Positions 1-6,971 are shown, counted from the stretch's first letter. The stretch is DNA of 6,972 bases from Hyphomicrobiales bacterium (GCA_026996935.1 JALWJW010000071.1:1-6972), one strand, 5' to 3'. Translations and numbers: made by a program. Notes: generated from the letters alone by a model not told the origin.

Positions 1-1785
1 TTTTATGTTGCAAAAATTGAAAAGCCCGGCCGTTCTGCTCATGATGTGATTGGCGATCTTGTCCCTGATGTGATCCGTAAATTCCCGTGGCCAAAATCAA
101 TGCGCTGGGGTAATGGATCATTGCGCTGGGTTCGGCCTTTGCATTCAATCGTTTGCGTTTTAGGCGGCCAGGTGGTGCCATTTGAAATTGATGGCATTAC
201 CTCTGGCAACATAACTAAAGGCCACCGTTTTATGGGGCCGCAAGACATTACGGTTTCTGATTTTGCCGGCTATAAACAGCATTTACGCGATCAGTTTGTC
301 ATGCTTGATGCGGGCGAACGGCGTGAGTTTATTAAACAAGAATCTGAAAAACTGGCCACCTCTAAAGGTCTGAGGCTGATTGATGATGCCAGCCTGATTG
401 CCGAAGTGGCAGGCCTTGTTGAATGGCCGGTTGTGTTGATGGGCGAATTTGATAAATTATTTTTGGATGTGCCGCCCGAAGTTGTAGTGACAACCATTAA
501 GTCTCATCAAAAATGCTTCTGCCTAAATGATAAATCGGGCAAATTGGCCAACCGCTATTTGTTGGTTTCCAACATGATTGCCCGTGATGGGGGCAAATTA
601 ATTGTGGCGGGAAATAACCGCGTCATCGCGGCACGCTTGGCTGATGCTAAATTTTTCTGGGATAATGATCGCAAGATCAAACTTGAAGATCGTTTGCCAG
701 ACCTTGAGAAAATCACCTTCCATGCCAAACTTGGCACGCAACGGGCACGGGTTGAACGGCTTGAAACATTGGCCGGGGCCATCTCTAAAGTTATTGGCGC
801 AAATGTTGAACAGACAAAACTGGCGGCCAAACTTTGTAAAACCGATCTTGTGACTGACATGGTTGGCGAACTGCCTGAACTTCAAGGCTTGATGGGTGGG
901 TATTATGCCGCCGAAGAAAGTCTTGAAAGTGATGTTGTTGACGCCATTGCCAATCATTACAAACCACAGGGCCCGACCGATAGTGTGCCAACAGGCAAGA
1001 TTACCCTAGCAGTTTCTTTGGCTGATAAACTGGATACTTTGTGCGGGTTTTGGACCGTTGATGAAAAACCAACAGGCTCTAAAGACCCTTACGCCTTGCG
1101 CCGTGCTGCACTTGGCGTTATTCGGATAATTTTAGAAGGCGAGTTGCGCTTGCCGCTAAAACCACTGCTGAACAACTCAATTGCGAGCTTCATTAACGAT
1201 TTGTATCCGCAAAGCGATGATGAAGACCAATCCCCTCAACCCGACTATGACGATATTACCAACGATCTTATGGCGTTCTTTGCCGACCGCCTTAAGGTAT
1301 TCCTCCGTGACAAAGGTATTCGTCATGACCTGATCGACGCGGTTTTTGCACTTGGCGATCAGGATGATTTGTTGATGATTGTAAAACGTGTGGAAGCGTT
1401 GAGCGATTTTCTTAAAACAGATGACGGGCAAAACCTGCTTGCCGGTGTTAAGCGGGCGATGAATATTCTCAAAATTGAAGAGAAAAAGGCTGGCGCGCCC
1501 TTTAGTGGCAATCCACTGCCCAATCTTTTGGTTTTGGGTGAAGAAAAAGAACTGCACCGAGCTGTAACAGCGGCCATCGCTAATACGATTACAGCAAGTA
1601 AAAGTGAAGATTTTGCAGGGGCGATGACTGCCATTGCAGGTTTGCGCCAACCGGTTGATGCGTTTTTTGACAAAGTCACGGTTAATGCAGACGATCCAAA
1701 CTTTAGAGAAAACAGACTAAAACTACTCAACCGTATTAAAGAAGCAACACATAATGTTGCCGATTTTACAAAGATTGAAGGTTAA
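1..1785 (+). CDS. glyS: Glycyl-tRNA synthetase beta subunit, 5' end missing
   Basis: Beta subunit of the bacterial alpha2beta2 glycyl-tRNA synthetase, which charges tRNA-Gly in the cytoplasm. The alpha subunit (GlyQ) carries the aminoacylation site and the beta subunit contributes tRNA recognition. The frame is open from base 1, giving 594 visible residues. Against the usual size of about 690 or more, roughly 100 are missing, so the in-frame GTG at 46 is internal and not a start. Family landmarks in order (numbered from base 1): KPGRS at 8-12, MRWG and the RPLH block, GHRF at 74-77, SHQK at 168-171, GNNRV..ARLADAKFFW from 204, the KTDLVTDMVGELPELQG block near 278-295, and KDPYALRR at 361-368 leading into the C-terminal anticodon-binding-like domain. 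An acidic, proline-containing linker lies at about 403-418. glyQ is expected upstream, outside the window. ppdK follows after 47 bases without a terminator, so the two probably share a transcript. Identity is very secure. Confidence 0.97.
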   Translation, partial: FYVAKIEKPGRSAHDVIGDLVPDVIRKFPWPKSMRWGNGSLRWVRPLHSIVCVLGGQVVPFEIDGITSGNITKGHRFMGPQDITVSDFAGYKQHLRDQFVMLDAGERREFIKQESEKLATSKGLRLIDDASLIAEVAGLVEWPVVLMGEFDKLFLDVPPEVVVTTIKSHQKCFCLNDKSGKLANRYLLVSNMIARDGGKLIVAGNNRVIAARLADAKFFWDNDRKIKLEDRLPDLEKITFHAKLGTQRARVERLETLAGAISKVIGANVEQTKLAAKLCKTDLVTDMVGELPELQGLMGGYYAAEESLESDVVDAIANHYKPQGPTDSVPTGKITLAVSLADKLDTLCGFWTVDEKPTGSKDPYALRRAALGVIRIILEGELRLPLKPLLNNSIASFINDLYPQSDDEDQSPQPDYDDITNDLMAFFADRLKVFLRDKGIRHDLIDAVFALGDQDDLLMIVKRVEALSDFLKTDDGQNLLAGVKRAMNILKIEEKKAGAPFSGNPLPNLLVLGEEKELHRAVTAAIANTITASKSEDFAGAMTAIAGLRQPVDAFFDKVTVNADDPNFRENRLKLLNRIKEATHNVADFTKIEG

Positions 1786-1817
1786 GCATAAGCAAGCCTT
1801 CCCAACTTAACTTAAGC

Positions 1818-1822
1818 AGGAG
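1818..1822 (+). promoter_or_regulatory. Ribosome binding site of ppdK
   Basis: AGGAG lies 10 bases before the ATG at 1833. It is a strong Shine-Dalgarno match and supports that start over later in-frame ATGs. It sits in the 47-base glyS-ppdK gap, where I see no terminator hairpin, which fits co-transcription. Confidence 0.8.
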
Positions 1823-1832
1823 ACGACCAGTA

Positions 1833-4517
1833 ATGACTGCAAGTGATACTAAATGGGTTTATCGTTTTGGAGACGGCCACGCTGAAGGCACTGCGGAGAT
1901 GAAAAATCTTCTTGGTGGTAAAGGCGCCAACTTGGCTGAAATGAGTAATTTGGGCATTCCAGTACCGCCAGGTTTTACCATTACGACACAAGTTTGTACG
2001 GCATTTTATGATAATGGCGAGCATTATCCAGAAGAATTATCAAGTCAGATTGATGAAGCAATTAAGCAAATTGAGGAAATTGCCGGTATGAAATTTGGCG
2101 ATCCGGAAAAACCTCTTTTGGTTTCAGTGCGCTCTGGCGCGCGGGTTTCCATGCCTGGTATGATGGACACGGTTTTAAACCTTGGTCTTAATGATGAAAC
2201 GGTAAAAGGATTGGCCAAATCATCTGGTGATGAACGGTTTGCCTATGACAGCTATCGCCGTTTTATTCAAATGTATGGCGATGTGGTAATGGGTCTTGAG
2301 CATCATGACTTTGAAGACATTCTAGATAACTATAAAGACGATAATGGCTATTTGGCTGACACAGATTTAAGCGCTGATGATTGGAAAGAAATCATTGTCC
2401 GGTTTAAAGCCAGTGTGAAAGAAAACCACGATGATGACTTCCCGCAAGATGTGAACGATCAGCTTTGGGGTGCGATTAATGCGGTGTTTGGTTCCTGGGA
2501 ATCTGCACGGGCAAAAACCTACCGTAACCTGAACGATATTCCTTCAGGTTGGGGTACTGCTGTTAATGTCCAAGCCATGGTGTTTGGTAATATGGGTGAT
2601 TCATCTGCAACAGGTGTGGCCTTTACCCGTGACCCGGCAAATGGTGTCAACGAGCTTTACGGTGAGTTTCTGGTCAATGCGCAAGGTGAAGACGTTGTGG
2701 CTGGTATTCGCACCCCGCAAAATATTACCGAACTGGCCCGCAAGCAAGCTGGTTCAACCGAACCTTCATTAGAAGCTTTAATGCCTGAAACCTTTAAAGA
2801 ACTGGTTGGTATTTTTGACAAACTGGAAGCGCATTATAAAGATATGCAAGATATGGAGTTCACCATTCAAGATGGTAAACTTTGGATGCTGCAAACACGC
2901 GCTGGCAAACGTACAACCTCAGCGGCGATTAAAATTGCGGTTGATATGGCCAATGAAGGGCTTATTTCGCAAGATGAAGCCGTTCTTCGCGTTGACCCTG
3001 CCTCGCTTGACCAATTATTACACCCAACACTTGATCCAAAAGCTGAACGTGATGTATTAGCCACCGGCCTTCCTGCATCACCTGGTGCTGCTTGTGGTGA
3101 AGTGGTGTTTAGTTCTGATGAGGCTGAACGCCTTAAGGGGGCTGGCCATGAAGTGATTTTGGTGCGGGTTGAAACCTCACCTGAAGATATTCACGGCATG
3201 CACGCAGCCAACGGTATCTTGACAGCCCGTGGTGGTATGACCTCGCACGCTGCTGTGGTTGCGCGCGGTATGGGTAAATCATGTGTGTCAGGTGCTGGTG
3301 ATATCAAAATTGACTATGAAGCTGAAAACTTCGTTGCCGATGGCCGCACCATTGCACGCGGTGATATTATCACCATCGATGGATCAAGCGGTGAAGTGAT
3401 GAAGGGGGCTGTTGCCACCATCAAACCTGAACTGTCAGGCGACTTTGACACCTTAATGAAGTGGGCCGATAAAGAACGCAAATTGCGCGTACGTACCAAT
3501 GCTGATACCCCAAATGATGCCCGCAATGCGGTTGAATTTGGCGCTGAAGGTATTGGCCTTTGCCGCACAGAGCATATGTTCTTTGAAGCTGATCGTATTT
3601 TGGCAATGCGGGAAATGATTATTGCAGAAGATGAAGCTGCACGACGTGAAGCACTGGCGAAAATTTTACCAATGCAACGCGGTGACTTTGCAGAATTGTT
3701 TGAAATTATGGCGGGTATGCCGGTGACAATTCGTTTGCTTGATCCACCTTTGCACGAGTTCCTGCCACACGCTGAAAACGAAATGGATGATGTTGCCAAA
3801 TCTCTTGGCGTTGAGCTTAGCCAGATCAAATCACGGGTTTCTGAATTGCACGAATTCAACCCGATGCTTGGTCATCGCGGCGTTCGTCTTGCGGTCACAT
3901 ATCCTGAAATTGCTGAAATGCAGGCACGGGCCATATTTGAAGCCGCCGTTGAAGTTGGCAAGAAAACCGGCAATCCACCTATTCCAGAAGTCATGGTTCC
4001 ACTTGTGGCGAAAAAGGCCGAGCTGGATATGATTGCAGAACGCATTATTGCAGTTGCAAATGAAGTGATGGAAGAAAGCGGCACAACGATTGAATATCAA
4101 GTTGGTACGATGATCGAATTGCCACGTGCTTGTGTGACGGCTGATAAAATTGCTGAACGGGCCGAATTCTTCTCATTTGGCACAAATGATCTGACACAAA
4201 CCGCCTTTGGTATCAGCCGTGATGATGCATCGCGCTTTATTGGTGAGTATACCATCAAGGGTATTTTGGAAGTTGACCCATTTGTATCACTTGATGTTGA
4301 AGGTGTTGGCGAATTGATCAAAATTGCCGTTGAGAAGGGCCGCAATGCCCGCAAAGACATGAAAATGGGGATTTGTGGTGAGCATGGTGGCGATCCCGCT
4401 TCTGTCACCTTCTGTCATAATGTTGGGTTGAATTATGTTTCCTGCTCCCCGTTCCGCGTGCCAATTGCACGTTTAGCGGCGGCACAAGCGGCAATTTTAG
4501 CCAATAAAAACAGTTAA
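1833..4517 (+). CDS. ppdK: Pyruvate, phosphate dikinase
   Basis: Cytoplasmic enzyme interconverting pyruvate + ATP + phosphate and phosphoenolpyruvate + AMP + pyrophosphate. In alphaproteobacteria it usually serves gluconeogenesis and PEP supply. At 894 residues it has the normal length and all three parts. The N-terminal ATP-grasp nucleotide-binding domain shows LLGGKGANLAEM near 26-37, SVRSGARVSMPGMMDT at 98-113 and FTRDPANG near 264-271. The central swivelling phosphohistidine domain has GGMTSHAAVVARG at 467-479, with catalytic His472 and, two residues before it, Thr470, the position phosphorylated by the PPDK regulatory protein in characterised homologues. The C-terminal PEP/pyruvate barrel has GLCRTEHMF at 575-583, the NPMLGHRG block near 676-683, SFGTNDLTQ at 781-789 and GICGEHGGDP at 846-855 with the catalytic Cys848. 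No key residue is missing. The ATG at 1833 has a good ribosome binding site and the N-terminus begins as in homologues. It follows glyS closely and probably shares its message. No regulatory-protein (DUF299) gene is in view. Confidence 0.98.
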   Translation: MTASDTKWVYRFGDGHAEGTAEMKNLLGGKGANLAEMSNLGIPVPPGFTITTQVCTAFYDNGEHYPEELSSQIDEAIKQIEEIAGMKFGDPEKPLLVSVRSGARVSMPGMMDTVLNLGLNDETVKGLAKSSGDERFAYDSYRRFIQMYGDVVMGLEHHDFEDILDNYKDDNGYLADTDLSADDWKEIIVRFKASVKENHDDDFPQDVNDQLWGAINAVFGSWESARAKTYRNLNDIPSGWGTAVNVQAMVFGNMGDSSATGVAFTRDPANGVNELYGEFLVNAQGEDVVAGIRTPQNITELARKQAGSTEPSLEALMPETFKELVGIFDKLEAHYKDMQDMEFTIQDGKLWMLQTRAGKRTTSAAIKIAVDMANEGLISQDEAVLRVDPASLDQLLHPTLDPKAERDVLATGLPASPGAACGEVVFSSDEAERLKGAGHEVILVRVETSPEDIHGMHAANGILTARGGMTSHAAVVARGMGKSCVSGAGDIKIDYEAENFVADGRTIARGDIITIDGSSGEVMKGAVATIKPELSGDFDTLMKWADKERKLRVRTNADTPNDARNAVEFGAEGIGLCRTEHMFFEADRILAMREMIIAEDEAARREALAKILPMQRGDFAELFEIMAGMPVTIRLLDPPLHEFLPHAENEMDDVAKSLGVELSQIKSRVSELHEFNPMLGHRGVRLAVTYPEIAEMQARAIFEAAVEVGKKTGNPPIPEVMVPLVAKKAELDMIAERIIAVANEVMEESGTTIEYQVGTMIELPRACVTADKIAERAEFFSFGTNDLTQTAFGISRDDASRFIGEYTIKGILEVDPFVSLDVEGVGELIKIAVEKGRNARKDMKMGICGEHGGDPASVTFCHNVGLNYVSCSPFRVPIARLAAAQAAILANKNS

Positions 4518-4538
4518 GTGCCTTAATCTTAACCAAAT

Positions 4539-4556
4539 CGAACGATAAACCGTTCG
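4539..4556 (+). other. Short hairpin after ppdK
   Basis: CGAACG at 4539-4544 pairs perfectly with CGTTCG at 4551-4556 around a six-base loop, 22 bases after the ppdK stop. No T-run follows on either strand, so it is not a standard intrinsic terminator. It could stabilise the 3' end of the ppdK message or be chance; a six-base stem is weak evidence. Confidence 0.4.
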
Positions 4557-4564
4557 CAGTTAAA

Positions 4565-4617
4565 AAGAGTTTTAGCATAAGGTTGCCCATCATGGTTAAC
4601 CTATGCTAAACGCTCTT
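4565..4617 (+). other. Long imperfect hairpin between ppdK and the hydrolase gene
   Basis: Three paired blocks form one 53-base stem-loop: AAGAG (4565-4569) with CTCTT (4613-4617), TTTAGCATA (4571-4579) with TATGCTAAA (4602-4610), and GGTT (4581-4584) with AACC (4598-4601). That is 18 base pairs, interrupted by one T opposite CG and a bulged A4580, closing on a 13-base loop. No U-tract follows, so canonical terminator action is doubtful. It may end or stabilise the ppdK transcript, be a dispersed inverted-repeat element, or be a DNA-level site, since the right arm overlaps CtrA-like motifs. The structure is plain in the sequence; its function is not known. Confidence 0.6.
4592..4611 (+). promoter_or_regulatory. 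Candidate CtrA-like binding site
   Basis: The plus strand reads TTAA (4596-4599), seven bases, then TAAAC (4607-4611). This is one mismatch from the alphaproteobacterial CtrA consensus TTAA-N7-TTAAC. The minus strand over 4592-4599 reads TTAACCAT, a known CtrA half-site form. It lies about 62-81 bases upstream of a cell wall hydrolase start, a plausible class of CtrA target. In an AT-rich gap such matches can arise by chance, and CtrA itself is not shown to exist here. Confidence 0.35.
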
Positions 4618-4644
4618 AGTGTAGTTTATTCAAATATGAGTGAA

Positions 4645-4657
4645 TTGCGTGACGCAA
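4645..4657 (+). promoter_or_regulatory. Perfect 13-base palindrome, candidate operator
   Basis: TTGCGT, a central G, then ACGCAA form a perfect inverted repeat ending 15 bases before the TTG start of the cell wall hydrolase. Its length and symmetry fit a dimeric repressor site, and its place would let a bound protein block transcription or early elongation. It could also fold as a tiny RNA hairpin, though a one-base loop makes this unlikely. I cannot name a regulator. Confidence 0.35.
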
Positions 4658-4672
4658 AAGTAGGGTATTAAC

Positions 4673-5527
4673 TTGCAGGTATCGAACCCAAATAGGCCAC
4701 AAGGTCGTCGTAACAAACAAAAAACGACAACACACTGGTCAAAAACGGTCTCGTTTGGCCTTGGTGGCATTTGTCTTGTCGCTGGCGTGGCCTTTGCTGG
4801 TCATTATATGGGCAAAAACGCTTCTGCTCATGGCTTACCTGCCGGCAAATGGGCCGATGTGGTTTCTCCCTCTACAACAATCATGCGCAAATCTTCCCTG
4901 TTGGGGAATATGAGCCTTGATGGCATTAAACCTCTCAACAAGCCAACCGTTCAAACGGTGAAAGTTTCTGCCAAGGGTGATTATTTGGTCGATCAGTCAC
5001 TCATTACCGGACAAACCGATCAATTGGCACGGTTGAAAAACTTTATTGTTTCACCTCCAACCTGGAAACTGGAACAAAGCTTTAAAATGGGTCAGGCGCA
5101 AAAGCGTCGTATTTTTGCAGCCCGGCGCACTCGTCTGGCACAATCAGAATGTCTGGCACGTGCGGTTTATTTTGAAGCTCGTGGTGAAAGTAAACTTGGG
5201 CAACTGGCTGTTGCTAAAGTTATCATGAACCGCGTAAAGTCTTCTAAATTCCCTAACACTGTTTGTGGTGTGATTTACCAGGGTTCTAATCGCAAAAATG
5301 CCTGTCAGTTTTCATTTGCCTGTGATGGCAAAGCTGATGTGCCTAAATATGGCAAGCCTTGGCGCGAAGCTAAAAACGTTGCAAAACGGGCATTGGCAGG
5401 CGACAATGATTTACGGGTGATTTCAACCGCTACATTTTATCATGCCGATTATGTGAAACCAAAATGGGCAAGCGCCATGAGCCGCCTAATTAAAATCGGC
5501 AACCACATCTTCTATCGTGGTTCCTGA
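4673..5527 (+). CDS. Membrane-anchored cell wall hydrolase, SleB family
   Basis: Probable peptidoglycan hydrolase of the SleB / Hydrolase_2 family (284 residues), likely acting in the periplasm on wall remodelling. Residues 1-24 are basic (RR at 12-13, K15, K17, K24), followed by a hydrophobic stretch at about 26-45. That reads as an uncleaved signal anchor with the rest outside. Residues 50-150 are low in recognisable motifs and probably form a linker. The catalytic domain starts near 155: SECLARAVYFEARGES at 158-173 (E159, E168 and E172 are candidate acid residues), AVAKVIMNRVKS at 179-190, FPNTVCGVIYQG at 193-204, CQFSFACDG at 211-219 with paired cysteines C211 and C217, FYHADYVKPKW at 255-265 and IGNHIFYR at 275-282. 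The start is TTG: an in-frame TAG at 4661 rules out extension and the next Met (46) would lose the anchor. A weak TAGGG at 4661-4665 may be the ribosome binding site. Family is secure, substrate bond is inferred. Confidence 0.9.
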   Translation: MQVSNPNRPQGRRNKQKTTTHWSKTVSFGLGGICLVAGVAFAGHYMGKNASAHGLPAGKWADVVSPSTTIMRKSSLLGNMSLDGIKPLNKPTVQTVKVSAKGDYLVDQSLITGQTDQLARLKNFIVSPPTWKLEQSFKMGQAQKRRIFAARRTRLAQSECLARAVYFEARGESKLGQLAVAKVIMNRVKSSKFPNTVCGVIYQGSNRKNACQFSFACDGKADVPKYGKPWREAKNVAKRALAGDNDLRVISTATFYHADYVKPKWASAMSRLIKIGNHIFYRGS

Positions 5528-5567
5528 TCTCTTTTAGATAAATTCCTCTGGACAGACAACGCAAAAC

Positions 5568-5598
5568 AGGTAAGCTAAGCTTACCTTTTTAATTTTTT
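5568..5598 (+). terminator. Intrinsic terminator after the cell wall hydrolase gene
   Basis: AGGTAAGC (5568-5575) and GCTTACCT (5579-5586) form a perfect eight-base-pair stem with a TAA loop. It is followed by a T-run at 5586-5590 and, after AA, six more T at 5593-5598. An AAAA at 5563-5566 precedes the stem, so it could also act on minus-strand transcripts. This is a classic Rho-independent terminator, placed 41 bases after the hydrolase stop. It is odd in ending only about 12 bases before the next gene's start codon at 5611. Confidence 0.88.
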
Positions 5599-5610
5599 GC
5601 GAGTTTTGTC

Positions 5611-6444
5611 ATGACATCCTGGACCTTTTTTGAAAATACCTGGCATAAAGGCAACCCCTCCATCATTGGGGCAATGGATAATGCCTCATGGTTTGCTTCT
5701 ACTATTTTTGATGGTGCGCGGGCCTTTGAAGGCGTTGCCCCTGACCTTGATCTTCACTGCCAGCGCGCGGTGCGTTCAACAGAAAATTTTAATCTGAAAG
5801 TTTTAAAATCAGCCGGTGAGCTTGAAGAAATTATTCGCGAAGGAATTGCGAAATTTCCATCTGGTGCCGAACTTTATTTGCGCCCTATGGCGTGGGCCAC
5901 AGGCGGGTTGATTAGCCCTGAACCTGAAACAACCAAATTTAGTGTGACCGTTAACGAAATGCCCATGCCAGATACCGCTGGCATCTCGATTATGTGTTCA
6001 TCTTTTCGCCGCCCTTCTGGGGAATACGCCATGACTGATGCCAAAGCTGCCTGTCATTACCCCAATGCAGGGCGTGCTTTGCGCGAGGCCCATGACCAGG
6101 GCTTTGAAAATGCCATTATGCTCGATCCGATTGGCCATGTGGCAGAACTGGCAACGGCCAATATCTTTTATGCCAAAGACGGAGAGGTGCACACGCCCGT
6201 GCCCAATGGTTGTTTTTTAAACGGTATCACTAGGCAACGGGTGATTAAATTGCTTAAGGCGGCCGGTTATAAAGTTCATGAGCGCACGCTTACCTGGCAG
6301 GAATTTGCCGACGCTGACGAAGTCTTTTCAACGGGGAATTATTCCAAGGTTCAAACCGTGAAGAAAATTGGTGATCGCGAACTACAACCTGGCCCTATCT
6401 ATCTTAAAGCGCGCGAACTTTATTGGGAATTTGCCCACGCTTAA
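5611..6444 (+). CDS. Branched-chain amino acid aminotransferase-like protein (PLP, fold type IV)
   Basis: Cytoplasmic PLP-dependent transaminase of class IV, most likely the last step of leucine, isoleucine and valine synthesis (2-oxo acid + glutamate) or the first of their breakdown. Visible: FDGARAFEG at 33-41; H49 and R52 of the H-x-x-R phosphate-binding motif; catalytic Lys145 in DAKAACHYPN; EN-IMLDPIGHVAELATANIFYAKDG at about 166-191 with Glu179, expected at the PLP ring nitrogen; NGITRQRV at 204-211; and STGNYSKV at 240-247. It is 277 residues, shorter than E. coli IlvE (309), and the last motif reads GNYSK where IlvE has GTAAE. This variant is familiar in alphaproteobacteria but leaves the substrate open: a D-amino acid or other class IV transaminase is possible, so no symbol is given. 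The ATG at 5611 has only a weak GCGAG (5599-5603) upstream. A terminator ends about 12 bases before it, so its transcription is unusual. It converges on the phosphatase gene. Confidence 0.88.
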   Translation: MTSWTFFENTWHKGNPSIIGAMDNASWFASTIFDGARAFEGVAPDLDLHCQRAVRSTENFNLKVLKSAGELEEIIREGIAKFPSGAELYLRPMAWATGGLISPEPETTKFSVTVNEMPMPDTAGISIMCSSFRRPSGEYAMTDAKAACHYPNAGRALREAHDQGFENAIMLDPIGHVAELATANIFYAKDGEVHTPVPNGCFLNGITRQRVIKLLKAAGYKVHERTLTWQEFADADEVFSTGNYSKVQTVKKIGDRELQPGPIYLKARELYWEFAHA

Positions 6445-6455
6445 GATATGAACCT

Positions 6456-6971
6456 CTAAACAAGTTTCACTGGCCATTCAAATACATTGCCTTCAAACGC
6501 ATCAGCTCCGCGCCCGATGCTTTCGACTGCCTCAACCATGCGGCCATCGCGGCCAAGCATTTTATCGGCGTGATGAATGATCATCGGGTTGGGCGTGGCA
6601 GAGGGTGATATTTCACGCAATGCCTGAGCTAATTCCATCTCGTTCATATCCGGGTTTAAGATACATTGAGCGATAAATGCGCTGGCGGTTGAGCGCGAAA
6701 TTCCGGCCCAGCAATGCACCAGCATGGGCGATTTTTGATCCCAGCCCTTTATGAATTCAATCAATTCAGCAACCTGATCGTACCCTGGTAGTTTCATCCC
6801 ATCCATAGGAATGGCGATGTCGTGCATGGTCAGTTTCAAGTGATTACCGCTCGCGGCCAGCCTGGGTAAATCTGGGTGTTGATTACTGCCAGCCAATAAG
6901 CCCAAAACACGACCAATGCCGCGTTCTTCAACAAGGCGTTCAACCACATGCAGTGGAGAAACTATAATCAT
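6456..6971 (-). CDS. Tyrosine phosphatase family protein (CX5R, alphaproteobacterial type)
   Basis: Small cytoplasmic phosphatase of the cysteine-dependent protein-tyrosine / dual-specificity fold, 171 residues. The P-loop VHCWAGISRSTA is at 85-96, with nucleophile Cys87 and phosphate-binding Arg93. Asp51, in the segment MHDIAIP at 49-55, is a candidate general acid. The C-terminal block SPSATPNPMIIHHAD..LGRDGRMVEAV at about 122-149 is typical of the uncharacterised alphaproteobacterial family. No signal peptide or membrane segment is seen. The start ATG at 6971-6969 is one base from the window edge. The N-terminus MIIVSPL resembles family starts, so the gene is probably complete, but its upstream region and ribosome binding site cannot be checked. 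It converges on the aminotransferase gene, 11 bases between the stops. Substrate unknown: phosphotyrosine proteins or small phosphorylated molecules are both possible. Confidence 0.88.
   Translation of the reverse strand: MIIVSPLHVVERLVEERGIGRVLGLLAGSNQHPDLPRLAASGNHLKLTMHDIAIPMDGMKLPGYDQVAELIEFIKGWDQKSPMLVHCWAGISRSTASAFIAQCILNPDMNEMELAQALREISPSATPNPMIIHHADKMLGRDGRMVEAVESIGRGADAFEGNVFEWPVKLV

Noticed and set aside
46..48. GTG as a possible start of glyS
   Set aside because: The frame is open to base 1 and the residues before it (YVAKIEKPGRSAHD) match the family, so the gene is cut by the window edge and the GTG is internal.
1177..1650. 157-codon open frame on the minus strand inside glyS
   Set aside because: It lies wholly opposite a conserved gene, has no family resemblance and has a translation typical of an antisense shadow.
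1786..1832. Terminator or independent promoter between glyS and ppdK
   Set aside because: The gap holds only short AACTTAA-like repeats and the ribosome binding site; no stem with a T-run and no convincing -35/-10 pair was found.
3314..3859. 181-codon serine-rich open frame on the minus strand inside ppdK
   Set aside because: The serine, arginine and isoleucine bias is what antisense of this coding frame gives; there is no ribosome binding site or motif to support it.
4405..4593. 62-codon minus-strand open frame across the ppdK end and the gap
   Set aside because: Most of it is antisense to ppdK and the rest runs through the hairpin region; no recognisable motif or start signal.
4518..4672. 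A small RNA or riboswitch in the ppdK-hydrolase gap
   Set aside because: The hairpins are real, but nothing matches a riboswitch core I know and no U-tract terminator ends a candidate small RNA.
6423..6608. Small plus-strand open frame overlapping the aminotransferase end
   Set aside because: It spans two well-supported genes on opposite strands and its translation shows no family signal.
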